Assembly: GCF_001949145.1 (NCBI RefSeq)
Contig: NW_019091405.1
Location: 645,593 to 709,592, forward strand
Direction: 5' to 3'
Source: Acanthaster planci
Lineage: Eukaryota; Echinodermata; Asteroidea; Valvatida; Acanthasteridae
DNA: 64,000 nucleotides
In this document: piece after piece, positions 1 through 11,450 of the stretch
Numbering within the stretch: the first letter of the stretch is position 1
How the letters are laid out: every line of letters begins with the position of its first letter
Program-made: the position numbers and the translations under genes
The notes under the pieces: model-generated
What the model was told of the DNA's origin: nothing
Seen by the model: the letters and a program-made list of their open reading frames with translations, nothing else
Databases searched by the model: none

Positions 1-2245
1 AAACAGGAACCATGAAGGCCAAAGTATCAAGACAGTTAATAATTGGCTGAGGTACACTCAGGAAGAAATACAAGTGTTTGAGTGCACAGATGCAATGACT
101 AGGCAAGGAATATTCAGATAGTTGTGAAAGAATTTGCGTTAAAGCAAAAGGTAACCTTAAAACCCTTTCTGTACCATCTCACAACTGTGGAATGAATTCC
201 ACCCATGTAAGACGGACGATATTGTTGGTTGACATCAAATGTCAAGCGATCAGGCTCTCTCCACATAAGCAGAACACACGTCTTTAGAATAAAAGCAAAG
301 GCCCCGTGTGAGATTAATTTTCTAAATAAGTAGAACTACTTTTGGGCAGACGTATTTCACCGTCGGAAGAAACCGCACACTTTGCACTTGTGTTATTTTG
401 TGGAACATGTTTGTATGTATGTATATTGAGACTTATTATGCTAATTCACTCTCGTGTTTTAAGTCTTTCATGTATTACGCAGTGTTTTTTGTGACGATTT
501 CGTGTCTTTCTTGTACAGCAACGTGACAATTGGGGGATTCCAGTTTTGAAACAACAGCATTTATACCCGAGCTTATATTTTTGTGCATAATATTTCTGCA
601 CATTTAAACAAAAGGATGGTTGTTTACACCGCCGGCATTGGATTCACTTCACTAAAATGAAACTGCCATGATTCGCAACCACATGAATCTATTTTCTTCA
701 TCGTCTTCATTCACTTTCCTCTTTAGACCCTCCGTCCCCCACAAAGTTGATTGATTTCTGTGCTAGATTTTGTCCTAATTATTTTTAAAGCTTCCATTGA
801 TCCAGACCCCAGTTTACAGATTGCATGTTAGCGTAAATGACGAGAAACAATAATGTGTGATTTGCATTCACCCACATCGCTCCACCTCGTTTAGGTGCTT
901 ACATTGCGTCTTTGAAGGTCACGTATAACATGTTAAAAGACCTGCCATACGCCGACCGCTAAAATCTAATACATGTGCCTACCCAACTTCGTACCTTCGC
1001 TCAGGCGGGAAAAACAATGTATCGTGAAAAGATGCTAGCTCGCTGTGTATTCTCTGCCGAGGTAGCCCCAGTGCGCCGAGCCAAAAAAAAAACAAAAAAA
1101 CAGCTAAATTGCTAACAAAATAACGTGCTTTTGTGAAATGTGAAAAACGACAGGATCCCTGCAGCGACATCTATTAAAAAGCCATGCTATACAACTTGTT
1201 TTCATGTTCTACAAATGTAACTTATTTTTTGAACAACACACATTTCCAGCTGACACCATGTAATTCGAACTTACTTTAGTCGATCGCGCCTAGAATGAAG
1301 TCTAGCAAATATGGCTGAAAGAAATCTTTATAATCTTTTACGGTTCTATATCCTAGGGCGAATCCAGCCAAATTTTTGAGGGCCAAACTTGTTTTGGGTG
1401 CGAAAAAATTTGGACATTTCTGTATGTGACCTTTAACGGCTTTCGAGGGAGGGATAATGATAAATGTGTGGGGCTTTTGTAATTACATGGTCTGGGAAGG
1501 AACAGAAGTGAAATAGTCCTTAAAGACCTTTTCTTAAACCAAAACCGTTCCATTTGTCCCCTTGATCCATTTACGCCTTCATCAATACCCTATAAGTAAT
1601 CGTTTTCAAGCTCAGAGAGATGATCGTGGTCTGTGGCAATCCTTCGTATTAAATGGTTATCACATATGTTGTAGACTATATCATCTCTCATTGAGAATCC
1701 TTGGGAAGCACCTGCCACAAACGGGTTATTAGATGTGCAAGATTTATGACCTTCGCCTATAACCAGGTGCTGACGAAGGAATATACACAGGAAGAGACCT
1801 TTCGATGAAATCATTCACATCAAGGCACAAATAATGGTGATGAATTGTGGTGCTTATCGATTGTGTGGTTATGAAACTCACGAACTGATCCGAGGGTTTT
1901 GAGCAACGAGCTTGATGTTTTTTCCCAAACGAATTTCTGGTGAATTTGCCTACCATCATTTGCAGGTTAAAAACAAGCAAAAGTCGTGACTGGCGGAGCA
2001 CAATGAAGATGGAATTTCCTGGTGTGCCAAAATTAATAAATATAAATACGCCTACGGGTGGATCACGTGATCTAGTGCTTCAAAAGCGCGACGCTTGATG
2101 GATTGAAAATCTCACATGATGCACTTGCAGTGTTCATAAAATCATTATATGCGGCATTTTTGTTCTTGACTTCGACAAGAAGACCTAGAATACCAAGAAG
2201 CTTTAGCTGTGCACAATAGGCATAACTAAATTTCGAAATTGTATC
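1..2245 (+). repeat. Direct duplication, copy A (left flank of GPCR)
   Basis: This segment reappears in the same orientation at 4820-6790, offset about 4819 bp at its left edge, with only scattered substitutions over most of its length. The window edge cuts copy A, so its true left end is unknown. Relative to copy B it carries extra sequence at about 209-427 (219 bp) and about 1585-1692. It lacks a 48-bp stretch that copy B has at 5461-5508. Similarity fades near 2245 (copy B near 6790). No coding region is evident. A minus-strand open frame (about 1744-2001) is also open in copy B, but it starts differently and is probably chance conservation of a recent duplication. Confidence 0.93.
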
Positions 2246-3455
2246 AGAAGACTTCGCAAAAGAAACAAAAGGGCTGGTAGACAGTGATTCATGTGTCTGC
2301 CATGATGCATGCACCGAAATTTGGGTGCACATGTACACAAAAGATCCAGCGAGAGTTCGAAGCTTCCATCAGCACCAATTTAAACACAGTGAAAGGAAGA
2401 AATGAAACCAACACGAGAGTTCAATGTACCCCGTCCCAAACTTGTACATGTATTCTTATTCCAAATCTTGTCATGTTTTGTTTACTGAGTTCAAGGGTTA
2501 CTTAAATGCAGTTTTTACGATGGCCACGGCACCGATCGAGCTAACGGAAATTTGCTACTACTATCTAGGAGGCCTTAATATATAGGCCCTATATCGTACA
2601 GTTGAATTGGTCATCAGTTGGAGATGTTTAAACACACTTCTCCCATGACGTCATAAACAATAGCAGCAATCGCTAGGACAACAGGACACCCAGAAAAACA
2701 TCGGAACACCGAGTGTCATCACCAAGCAATGGTATAGTTTAAAAATGTCAATGGCCATGAACCTTTCACGCATCAGATGATCGACGTCCTCGGTGCTCGT
2801 AGATTCCTCTCCCCCGGTTGAGTTTGATTGGTCGGCAATGTCACGGCCGTGATGATGGGCGGTGCTACTTACGGACAATTGAATCATTGACTGCACTGCC
2901 AAGAACATGAAGCACGCACGAGCGGAGCTCAACAACAAGCGATTTTCAGTGAGTACGAAACCAGCAGCCACGCGCTGATGGTAAGTTTCTGAAACCACGC
3001 GTCAGCCTGGAATTTAGGGGACTTCCTCACTGGCAGGGGGAGCTCTTCACCCAAATAGGTCTTGCGTGTGCAGTGTCGTGAAACTGCGGTGGACCGGGGC
3101 TTTGTCGTGCAGTTCTGCCTCCCATGTAGCGTCGACTTTAGGTGCACACCGAGCAACATTTGCTCGGAGAGAGGGATTTGCAAACCCCAAGTGTAACGTT
3201 CGACTTTTGAGGAGACTGATGTCAGTATCCTTTGACGTTTCTGCACAAAAATAATATTTAGCATGTAACCAGGTAATTTGCCAAGTATCAACAGCACTTC
3301 TTTATTGGGAAAAAGACGAAAAAAANTCTGCTCGGAGCGTGTGGTTTTACTCCCCAAAAGACGGAGGTAAAATCCTTACCGCAGGATTCTGCAAACTTTA
3401 ATGTCAACCATGGACGTTTCAACAGAGTGTAACGTCTAACTCCGACAGTGTAAAC

Positions 3456-4534
3456 ATGGAAGCAGCATATGTTACGGATGACAACGGTACAACATCCAAC
3501 TCAACGGAGGAGGGTGAGGAAGGAGACGTGTTTGTGGAGATGCATCCTGTCTGGATCGCCTTCATGTGCGTCTTTTACATTGTGGTGGGATTCTTCGGAG
3601 TCTTTGGCAACTGCATAGCCTTGGTCGCCCTGGCCACCACCCCGAAGCTCCGTAACACCTGCACGGCGCTCATCGGTAACCTCTGCGCGACCGACCTGAT
3701 CACCGCCATCCAGCTGCTCTTCCTGATGACTCCGACGCAGCTGAATAAGGGTTTCCCCGAGAACTGGGCCCTGTGCAAATTCATGATGTACCTACCGACC
3801 ACGACCTATAGCGTGTCGCTCACCACACTCATGTTCATCGCTGTTAACAGGTATTTACTGATCACGCGGCCACGGACCTGCTTCAGGACCTGCTGTGGTA
3901 GCAAACAGGTGGTTGTACACATCGCTTTGATCTGGTTCATCAATTTTGTGGTCGTCGTCCTACCGGCTATTACAGGCGCGAGCCCTGTAGTATACGACCG
4001 CGAAGGGCAGGGCTGCCACGCCGAAAGCAACTGGATGTTCCGGACAATCATGTTGTCTTTCTACGTCGTCATTCCAGCTTTTGTTGTCGTGCCGTTACTT
4101 TACGGGTTGACCGTGTGTGCTGTGAAGGCCAGTCACCGGCGGGTGCACGCCCGAAACACAACCAGCGAGCATCCGTCAGCGGCCCCAACGGGGCAGAACG
4201 GCGATTGCAGCGTCATCTCCACGGTGTCCAATTCCTTGAACAACCAGAACGATACTGCCCCGCATCCCCACGCCATCAGCAAGCGAGAGATCAACTTCAC
4301 CAAAGTCCCCATCCTGATCTTCATCGTCTTTGCCGTCTGTTGGACGCCGCAGCTAATCCAGCACGTATGTAGCCTTTTCTTAAGTCTGTCTATTACCGCA
4401 AGGTAGCCTCGCTGTTCATCTGGGCCAACTCGGCCATCAATCCGTATCTATATGCGTGGTCCAACCGGAATTTTAGGCAGGCATACAAGAGGATCCTGAA
4501 GAACTTAAAATCAGATTGTAAGAGAAGACTCTAA
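3456..4534 (+). CDS. Class A (rhodopsin-like) G-protein-coupled receptor, frameshifted before TM7
   Basis: A seven-helix plasma-membrane receptor whose ligand cannot be read from sequence. From the ATG at 3456, frame one runs 316 codons. The N-terminus has two sequons (N10-G-T, N15-S-T). TM1 contains G51-N52 and TM2 has NLCATD with D80. C107 and C187 would form the TM3-ECL2 disulphide. TM3 ends in NRY (131-133) instead of DRY, W160 marks TM4, P207 marks TM5, and TM6 has CWTP (295-298). The frame then stops at 4404-4406. A second frame, from about 4379 to the TAA at 4532-4534, carries TM7: FIWANSAINPYLYAW (the NPxxY motif), followed by a helix-8 stretch NRNFRQAYKRIL. A single missing base near the T-run at 4374-4381 explains the shift. 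The gene is otherwise one exon. NRY together with RYLLI.P and NRxFRQAY recalls melatonin-receptor/GPR84-type orphans; that subfamily call is tentative. The break could be real or a base-calling error; an 'n' occurs at 3326. Confidence 0.88.
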
Positions 4535-4819
4535 CATAGTGAGTGACAAAATCAAAGTTTTTTTTAGTAACTCAGGAGAGCCAATGTAAATCCTTACAGA
4601 GGACAGTACGTGCCTGCCAAGCTGCGAGAATTCACACGGAGATTGATTACAAGGTACAAAAATCCCTGTGCCATACGAACTTCGGTTGGCCATACTTAAG
4701 TAATTACAAAGAAGGAAGCTAGTGAATATAAAGTGACGTTTTCCAGTGCAATGTCTGATCATTTTTGTCAGTCAAATCCCTTTCCGAGTCTCAACGTAAA
4801 GCTGCAATAGAAGACGAAG

Positions 4820-6790
4820 AAGCAGGAACCATGAATGCCAAAGTATCAAGACAGTTAATAGTTGGCTGAGGTACACTCAGGAAGAAATACAAGTGTTTGA
4901 GTGCACATATGCAATGACTAGGCAAGGAATATTCAGATAGTTGTGATAGAATTTGCGTTAAAGCAAAAGGTAACCTTAAAACCCTTTCTGTACAATCTCA
5001 CAACTGTTGAATGAATTCCACCCATGTGAGACTTATTATGCTAATTCACTCTCCTGTTTGAGGTCTTTCATGTATTACGCAGTGTTTTTTTGTGACGATT
5101 TCGTGTCATTATTGTACAGCAACGTGACAATTGGGTGATTCCAGATTTGAAACAACAGCATTTATACCCGAGCTTATATTTTTGTGCATAATATTTCTGC
5201 ACATTTAAACAAAAGGATGGTTGTTTACACCGCCGGCATTGGATTCACTTCACTAAAATGAAACTGCCATGATTGGCAACCACATGAATCTATTTTCTTC
5301 ATCGTTTTCATTCACTTTTCTCTTTAGGCCCTCCGTCCCCCACAAAGTTGATTGATTTCTGTGCTAGATTTTGCCATAATTATTTTTAAAGCTTCCTTTT
5401 ATCCAGACCCCAGTTTACAGATTGCATGTTGGCGTAAATGACGAGAAACAGTAATGTGTGACCTATGGCCTTAAAGCAACAAAACTAAAAATGGTCAGTC
5501 TACAGTTTATTTGCATTTACCAACATCGCTCCACTTCGTTTAGGTGCTCACATTGCGTCTTTGAAGGTCACGTATAACATGTTAAAAGACCTGCCATACG
5601 CCGACCGCTAAAATCTAATACATGTGCCTACCCAACTTCGTACCTTCGCTCAGGCGGGAAAAAACAGTGTTTCGTGAAGAGATGCTAGCTCGCTGTGTAT
5701 TCTCTGCCGAGGTAGCCCCAGTGCGCCTAGACTAAAAAAAACAGCTAAATTGCTCACAAAATAACGTGCTTTTGTGAAATGTGAAAAACGACAGGATCCC
5801 TGCAGCGACATCTATTAAAAAGCCATGCCATACAACTTGTTTTCATGTTCTCGAAATGTAACTTATTTCTTGAACAACACACATTTCCAACTGACACCAT
5901 GTAATTCGAACTTACTTTAGTCGATCGCGCGTAGAAAGAAGTCTAGCAAATATGGCTGAAAGAAATCTTTATAATCTTTTACGGTTCTGTATCCTAGGGC
6001 GAATCCAGCCAATTTTTGAGGGCCAAACTTGTTTTGGGTGCGAAAAAATTTGGACATTTCTTTATGTGACCTTTAACGGCTTTCGAGGGAGGGATAACGA
6101 TAAAAGTGTGGGGCTTTTGTAATTACATGGTCTGGATAAGAACAGAAGTGAAATAGTCCTTAAAGACCTTTTCTTAAACTATAACTGTTCCATTTGTCCC
6201 TGGATCCATTTACGCCTGTATCAAGAATCCTTGGGAAGCACCTGCCGCATACGGGTTATTAGATGTGCAAGATTTATGACCTTCGTCTATAACCAGGCGC
6301 TGACGAAGGAATATCCACAGAAAGAGACCTTTCGATGAAATCATTCACATCAAGGCACAATAAATGGTGATGAATTGTGGTGCTTATCGATTGTGTGGTT
6401 ATGAAACTCACGAACTGATCCGAGGGTTTTGAGCAACGAGCTTGATGTTTTTTCCCAAACGAATTTCTGGTAAATTTGCCCACCATCATTTGCAGGTTAA
6501 AACAAGCAAAAGTCGTGACTGGCGGAGCACAATGAATAGGGAACTTCCGGGTGTGCCAAAATTAATGGATATAAATACCCCTAGGGGTGGATCACGTGAT
6601 CTAGTGCTTCAAAAGCGCGACGCTCGATGAGATTAAAATCTCATATGATGTGCGTGCAGTGTTCATAAAATCTTTGTAGCGGCATTTTTGTTCTTGACTT
6701 CGACAAGAAGACCAAGAATACCAAGAAGCTTTAGCTATGCACGATAGGGATTACTGAGATTTCGGCAGTGAAGTTAAAATTGGTATCGTC
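4820..6790 (+). repeat. Direct duplication, copy B (right flank of GPCR)
   Basis: This is the second copy of the segment at 1-2245. It begins about 290 bp past the GPCR stop codon with the shared run AGCAGGAACCATGAA and continues until about 6790, where alignment is lost. It carries a 48-bp insertion at 5461-5508 that is absent from copy A. It lacks the 219-bp and roughly 108-bp segments found only in copy A. Copy B is not followed by a second receptor within the window, whereas copy A leads, after about 1.2 kb, into the GPCR. Confidence 0.93.
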
Positions 6791-8333
6791 TATTTATATG
6801 TATTTTTCCACAATAGTATTCGAAGTCAAGAAGTGAAATAACCCCTTTTTACTCAATTTACAAACAGCAGAAATGACACGCACATTAATACCAATACAAT
6901 ATTCAGTTATGCATTGTACAAATTATTTCCCAGTGTGGGTAAATCATCAATCTTATGCTATCTGAAATAGATTATGAAAAGCATATAGTATTTACAAGCT
7001 AACTTATTTTTTGGCATCCGTCTGTGTTTGTCCTTTGAAAGGAGTACATAATCTCGAGTTATCTTTTCACTACACATGTCTGTTAACTGATTGCAGGGGG
7101 GTGATGATTATAATTCGTTTTGCTTGGCATAAACATATCGGGGGCATAATTGCATGGTCCATCCTCCTGTCAAAAATGGGGAATTATTCCCCCGTTCCAG
7201 GGATTTATGTCAATGTAAACTCCATACATTTCTTAATGACTTAGAAAATCCATTTTTGGCAAAAATAGAGGATGCATTGGGTCCTTTGAATAGAAAAAAA
7301 GCTAGCTTATAAAAAAGTCTAGTAAAATATTTTCTGACGATTACTATGTATGCCTTATCATGCTAGCTGTGGTATGCTCATGTATTGACTTCTTTAATTT
7401 TTGTCTTCAGGATGCTGATCCATGTGATGATTATGTCGGTGTAAGGAGGTTATTGGTTTAAAACTTTCCTTAAAAACCAGTGCACATTGCGAACATTGTT
7501 TAAGCGAACTACATCAAGACATCTGGTGTTTTATCATTGTTTGTGTACGTAGTTTTGTATGCTTTAGAAATTGCTTCCCACGATACAAAGATTTGTGAAA
7601 TTGAATCCAACAGGTACACACAGTGCGGTGTTACCATAGAGTAGGATGTTGTGTTACGAAACCTTCGGTATAGTTGGTTCTTGTTCTTGCTGTTTAGTTG
7701 TTCTCGACTTACACTCATTACCGGATGTATAGAAATATAAAATCATTGAAAAATTGTGATTTGTGTAATTTACTGCTTGTGTACTTTGCTCATGGGTAGC
7801 ACATCACGTAAAATTATTTATATTTTCTGCTCCATAACCGTGGATCGAATCAACATTATGAAACTATGACCTTAAAGATTGTAAATTGTTAAAGCTTAGT
7901 CAAGTTAAACGTTTTCGTGAGCGTGAGATATTATCAAAATATTACATGAAGTGTAGGTCCAGTCGTATATATTCATGCTCTTGTAACGGCTGAAGGTATC
8001 ACACTTATATTCTCGTGGCAGTTTATAGCATTCAAATAGCGTGTATTCAGAAAATCTATTTTCTTATTCCATTGTGCATGCTCGTATACTGAGTATCATG
8101 AAGGCGTATGTATGTATTTAAACAAGAATGCTGATAAACACCACTGTACATATTCGAGTTTTGGCGTGAGGCTGAGGTAAACATTTTTGTTTGTAGAGCT
8201 GCATCGTTCAAACAGAAACGAGAACCTGACGTTAGTTCCAATACATCTATTGTTTATAATGGCACAAAGATCGTTAATAACTTGGCTTGAATTGTACTTT
8301 GTTTACTTTTGGTTTTTATTCGCATTTCCAGGC
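6791..8333. other. Intergenic, no feature seen
   Basis: AT-rich single-copy-looking DNA. Open frames are short (at most 77 codons) and show no recognisable motif or splice context. I see no gene here. Confidence 0.6.
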
Positions 8334-8341
8334 GTGATACT

Positions 8342-8502
8342 CAGGGGCGTAGCAACCGTCAGCAAATAGAGCTTCGGTTGGCATAAACGATATACCTTGA
8401 CCGTTGGCATTTCCCCTAAAGCATAAAATGTAGCGAATACCACTTCCTTCCAGAAGTCGGCAAATTGGCACCCCCCCAGAAAATGCCTTCGCTACGCCCC
8501 AG
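8342..8502. mobile_element. 161-bp non-autonomous hAT-type element with 8-bp target duplication
   Basis: The left end reads CAGGGGCGTAGCAAC and the right end reads TTCGCTACGCCCCAG, which are near-perfect inverted termini. The element is flanked on both sides by the identical octamer GTGATACT (8334-8341 and 8503-8510). A CAGGGGCG-type terminus with an 8-bp target-site duplication is the hallmark of the hAT superfamily. At 161 bp it has no transposase and depended on an autonomous relative elsewhere. The exact duplication suggests a fairly recent insertion. Confidence 0.88.
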
Positions 8503-9149
8503 GTGATACTTGATGTAGAAATGGTACGAAAGAAATAATTATAATGCACGAACTCGTTATAAGACATGTAGCTCGCAAGCACAAAACCAACCAGGAATCA
8601 ATTGAATAGAGTAGTAATATCCAATATTTACGACTGACCAATGATTTTTTGGGCTGTAGCTTTCCCAGTATGCAATTAAGGCGCGTGCGTAGTTGGCTTT
8701 GCGAGCAAAGTGGTAAAGCAATTTGTGGGTGTGTTTAATTTGAGTTGGAACGCAATGGGGGGGGGGGCGCAAATGTAGTCACGAGAAGATACACTTCCTC
8801 ATAGGCAGTGAGTGGGTGAATGGTGACGTGCGTCTATTTGTTTTTCATTTGAAATTTTCACTGCTTGACCATGTTGGTCTCTGTCACGTTGAGTTAATTT
8901 TGCAGCTTGGCAGAGTGTACGTGTTACGCAGGAGGCCGTCTGATTTGACTGCACTGTAAAATAGTTGGTTAAAACTTGTTGCTGGTAATTTCACGTTTAA
9001 TGCAAAGTGCTATTTTAAGTGCTATACTGTTGAATGTCCTGTAAAATATAGAAAATCTTGAAAAATATTTGCCAAGAATACAGGCAGTTGATAATTGGGT
9101 AAATGTTTGGCTAATTACCCGGTGGTGTAGACTGAGGGAGGTGGGGGCA

Positions 9150-9225
9150 CATCCTCATTTGAAATTTTGAGATGTACACAACCTATGTACAAGCCACAGT
9201 TTGTTTGCTTTCAGTGCCCTCTAAA
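9150..9225 (+). repeat. Dispersed repeat sharing a core with 51005-51085
   Basis: The run AACCTATGTACAAGC followed by CACAGTTTGTTTGCTTTCAGTGCCC recurs at 51036-51076 with a few substitutions, in the same orientation. In both places a G- or C-homopolymer tract lies just to the left. This is a fragment of an unidentified interspersed family. Confidence 0.65.
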
Positions 9226-9389
9226 AAAAAACAAAAAATAAAGCACCTGGTTGCCCCTTCAGAAATTTCAATCTATTTTTATGCCACTAAAAAATAAACG
9301 GTTTCACGCAGATTGAGAGTGTAAAATCATGCGTCCGTGGGAGAGCATTTCTGGCATTTCGTTTTCGACGGTGAATCAGTCCAAGACAG

Positions 9390-9488
9390 TTAGTTATCAA
9401 AGTTGGATTATTAACTGTTAAATTAGTTATCAAAGTCGGATTATAAACTGTTAAGTTAGTTATCAAAATTGGATTATAAACTGTTAAG
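9390..9488. repeat. 33-bp tandem repeat, three copies
   Basis: Three head-to-tail units (9390-9422, 9423-9455, 9456-9488) begin TTAGTTATCAAAG and end AACTGTTAA. They differ from each other at only a few positions. The flanks do not continue the period. Confidence 0.93.
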
Positions 9489-9489
9489 A

Positions 9490-11086
9490 ATCAATGTCCA
9501 TTTTTTTGGAAACGATCGTCTAATAGTAATGATCATCTTTATTGAGTTTGAAATTTACTGTCATGTAAAGGATTTTCTGTGCACATAAATCACGCACATT
9601 GTACGCTGAGGCTGATGATACTATTGCACTTAAATAGGTTTATTAAAGTCACTTGCAAAAATTATTTTCTGCGTGTTAAAAGTGCTGTGTGTATCGGGTT
9701 ATTTTAAACGTATAAAGGCATTAATGTCAAAAATCTTATAAGGAGAGGTAAATTCATGAAAAATGCAATGAACAGATATCAGAAACCGTTTTGATGAAAA
9801 TACCACAAAAAACAACAAAAACAGAATAATATGTGTTTCTGAAACACACCAAATTGTGGAAAATAAAAACCCGTATACTCAATTACAACACAAGAGTTCA
9901 GCGAAAACGTGAGCGGGTAGGCCTAATTTGAATGTTAGCAGGATTCGGTATGCGATATAAGCTTTTGTGCACTCAAAGCTGACTCCACCATATGCTTTCG
10001 GTTGACTCTCGATTGAGATTTGGGAACGAAGCATCGAATCATATTGAACACTGAAAACATATCAGGTGCCAGGGATAGCGCTATACCTTTGCCGTGCATT
10101 TCCAAGGCACGATTTTGCTCCCGGCATTGTTGATCTTTGCCATCCTTGTCGCCTGTAAATCGGGTTGTACAACTTCTCAAGCCCAGCGGACCCAACGCAC
10201 AGCAGACTGGATGAGGCCGGCATTGCATCTCAAGAGTACATGCACATCTGATTGGAAGTCCCCTCGGGGGGATATGATGGTGTAGACGGCTGGCACGGTA
10301 GGCTACTCCGTAAACACTCATTACCAGTTATCTCTTGATCCAGGCCTACCGCGGCGTTGTGTGTTTCCGACACTACCCTTACACATGCACGCCACTGATG
10401 TTGCGTCTGGAATGTAAAAACATTAATCAATGGGCCCGTCGATCATATAGCCAGTCAAGGGCAGACCCAGAACCAACTTTGGTAGTGGGGGGTTCGTTAC
10501 TTTTTTTGGGGGGGGAATTTTGGTAATTCTTTATGTAACTTTGTATCGCCCTTCTGAAGTTGAGGCTACTTTTTGTGCTTTTATACAGGGTTTTGGAATA
10601 GAGGGTAAGGAAAAAGACGCCAAATATCGCCCTGTCTCATTATGTGAAAGAATTGTTTGCTTCTTTTGGGGGGGTGTCCCCGTTTCCCCCTCCCATCCAC
10701 CTTTCCAGCCTTTCATACTAACCAAATCAACCGACCAAAGATATTGATCGACAGATATCGACAAACGAAATTATCAAGCCACTAGATTTATTAAAAAGCT
10801 GGCACTCTCCAAAGAAAGAGACAACCTTAACCAAATCAAGCATTTGGCCTTTAATTTAGGGCCTCTGGTGAGCCCCCGTACGCCACGGCGCCACAGTGTG
10901 TGTCAACGAGTAAGTGCGGTCAAGGTTGCTGCTAGAATCACAGTTGAAGGAATGAATGACTAAAATTAATTAATTAGTAAATTGCAGTCAGGCTTCATGT
11001 GAATGGAATATAATGGATATTCCTCACGAAGAGGAAACTAGACTCGAAAACGACGTGTGCCATTAACACAAATCATTTCCCACAGT
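9490..11086. other. Intergenic with G/C homopolymer tracts
   Basis: No gene was recognised. Around 10470-10690 there are several runs of 7-9 G in a composition typical of degenerate DNA-transposon ends. A minus-strand open frame of 128 codons (9935-10321) has no family signature and is treated as chance. Confidence 0.5.
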
Positions 11087-11450
11087 GGCGTAAATTTGTG
11101 TCGAAAATTGGCGGGGGATGGGGGATTTGGAAAGGTGGGGGATGACTTGCCCGACCACGACAATTTGAAAAGCGGGGGGAACCACATGACTCCATACAGA
11201 GATCAATGTTCATGATATTAATGTACATCTGTAATATGCATTTAAAATGGCACATTAGGCCCATGGCTTTTTAAAATTGTTTTTCCTTTTTTGTAATTTT
11301 GAATGCATTTTTATCTTTGGAAGTCTAAAACATTCTTCACAATCCGCTTTCATTTTTTGATCACCACAAGAAAGTGAGGGAGGGGTGGCAATAGCCCCCC
11401 CCCCACCTCAAAATGTAGGGGGGTATATATACCCCCATGCCCTCGGGATT
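11087..11450 (+). mobile_element. Degenerate interspersed element (GGCGTAAAT family), copy 1
   Basis: It opens CAGTGGCGTAAATTTGTGTCG, followed by G-runs, a block CGATGTTCATGAT-like (here CAATGTTCATGAT) and CATCTGTAAT. It later has GATCACCACAAGAAAGTG, GGCAATAGC and a run of C. The same ordered blocks recur at 27424-27840, and in weaker form near 46461-46920 and 54090-54420. The CAGTGGCGTA terminus resembles hAT termini, but no clean target duplication was found. It is non-coding. Confidence 0.7.

Noticed and set aside
2929-3357. 142-codon minus-strand open frame across an 'n'
   Set aside because: Lies just upstream of the GPCR on the opposite strand, contains an ambiguous base and has no domain.
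4366-4403. A 38-nt GT..AG intron between TM6 and TM7 of the GPCR
   Set aside because: Far shorter than a workable intron, and it would delete the residues that normally connect CWTP to TM7; a one-base frameshift explains the data better.
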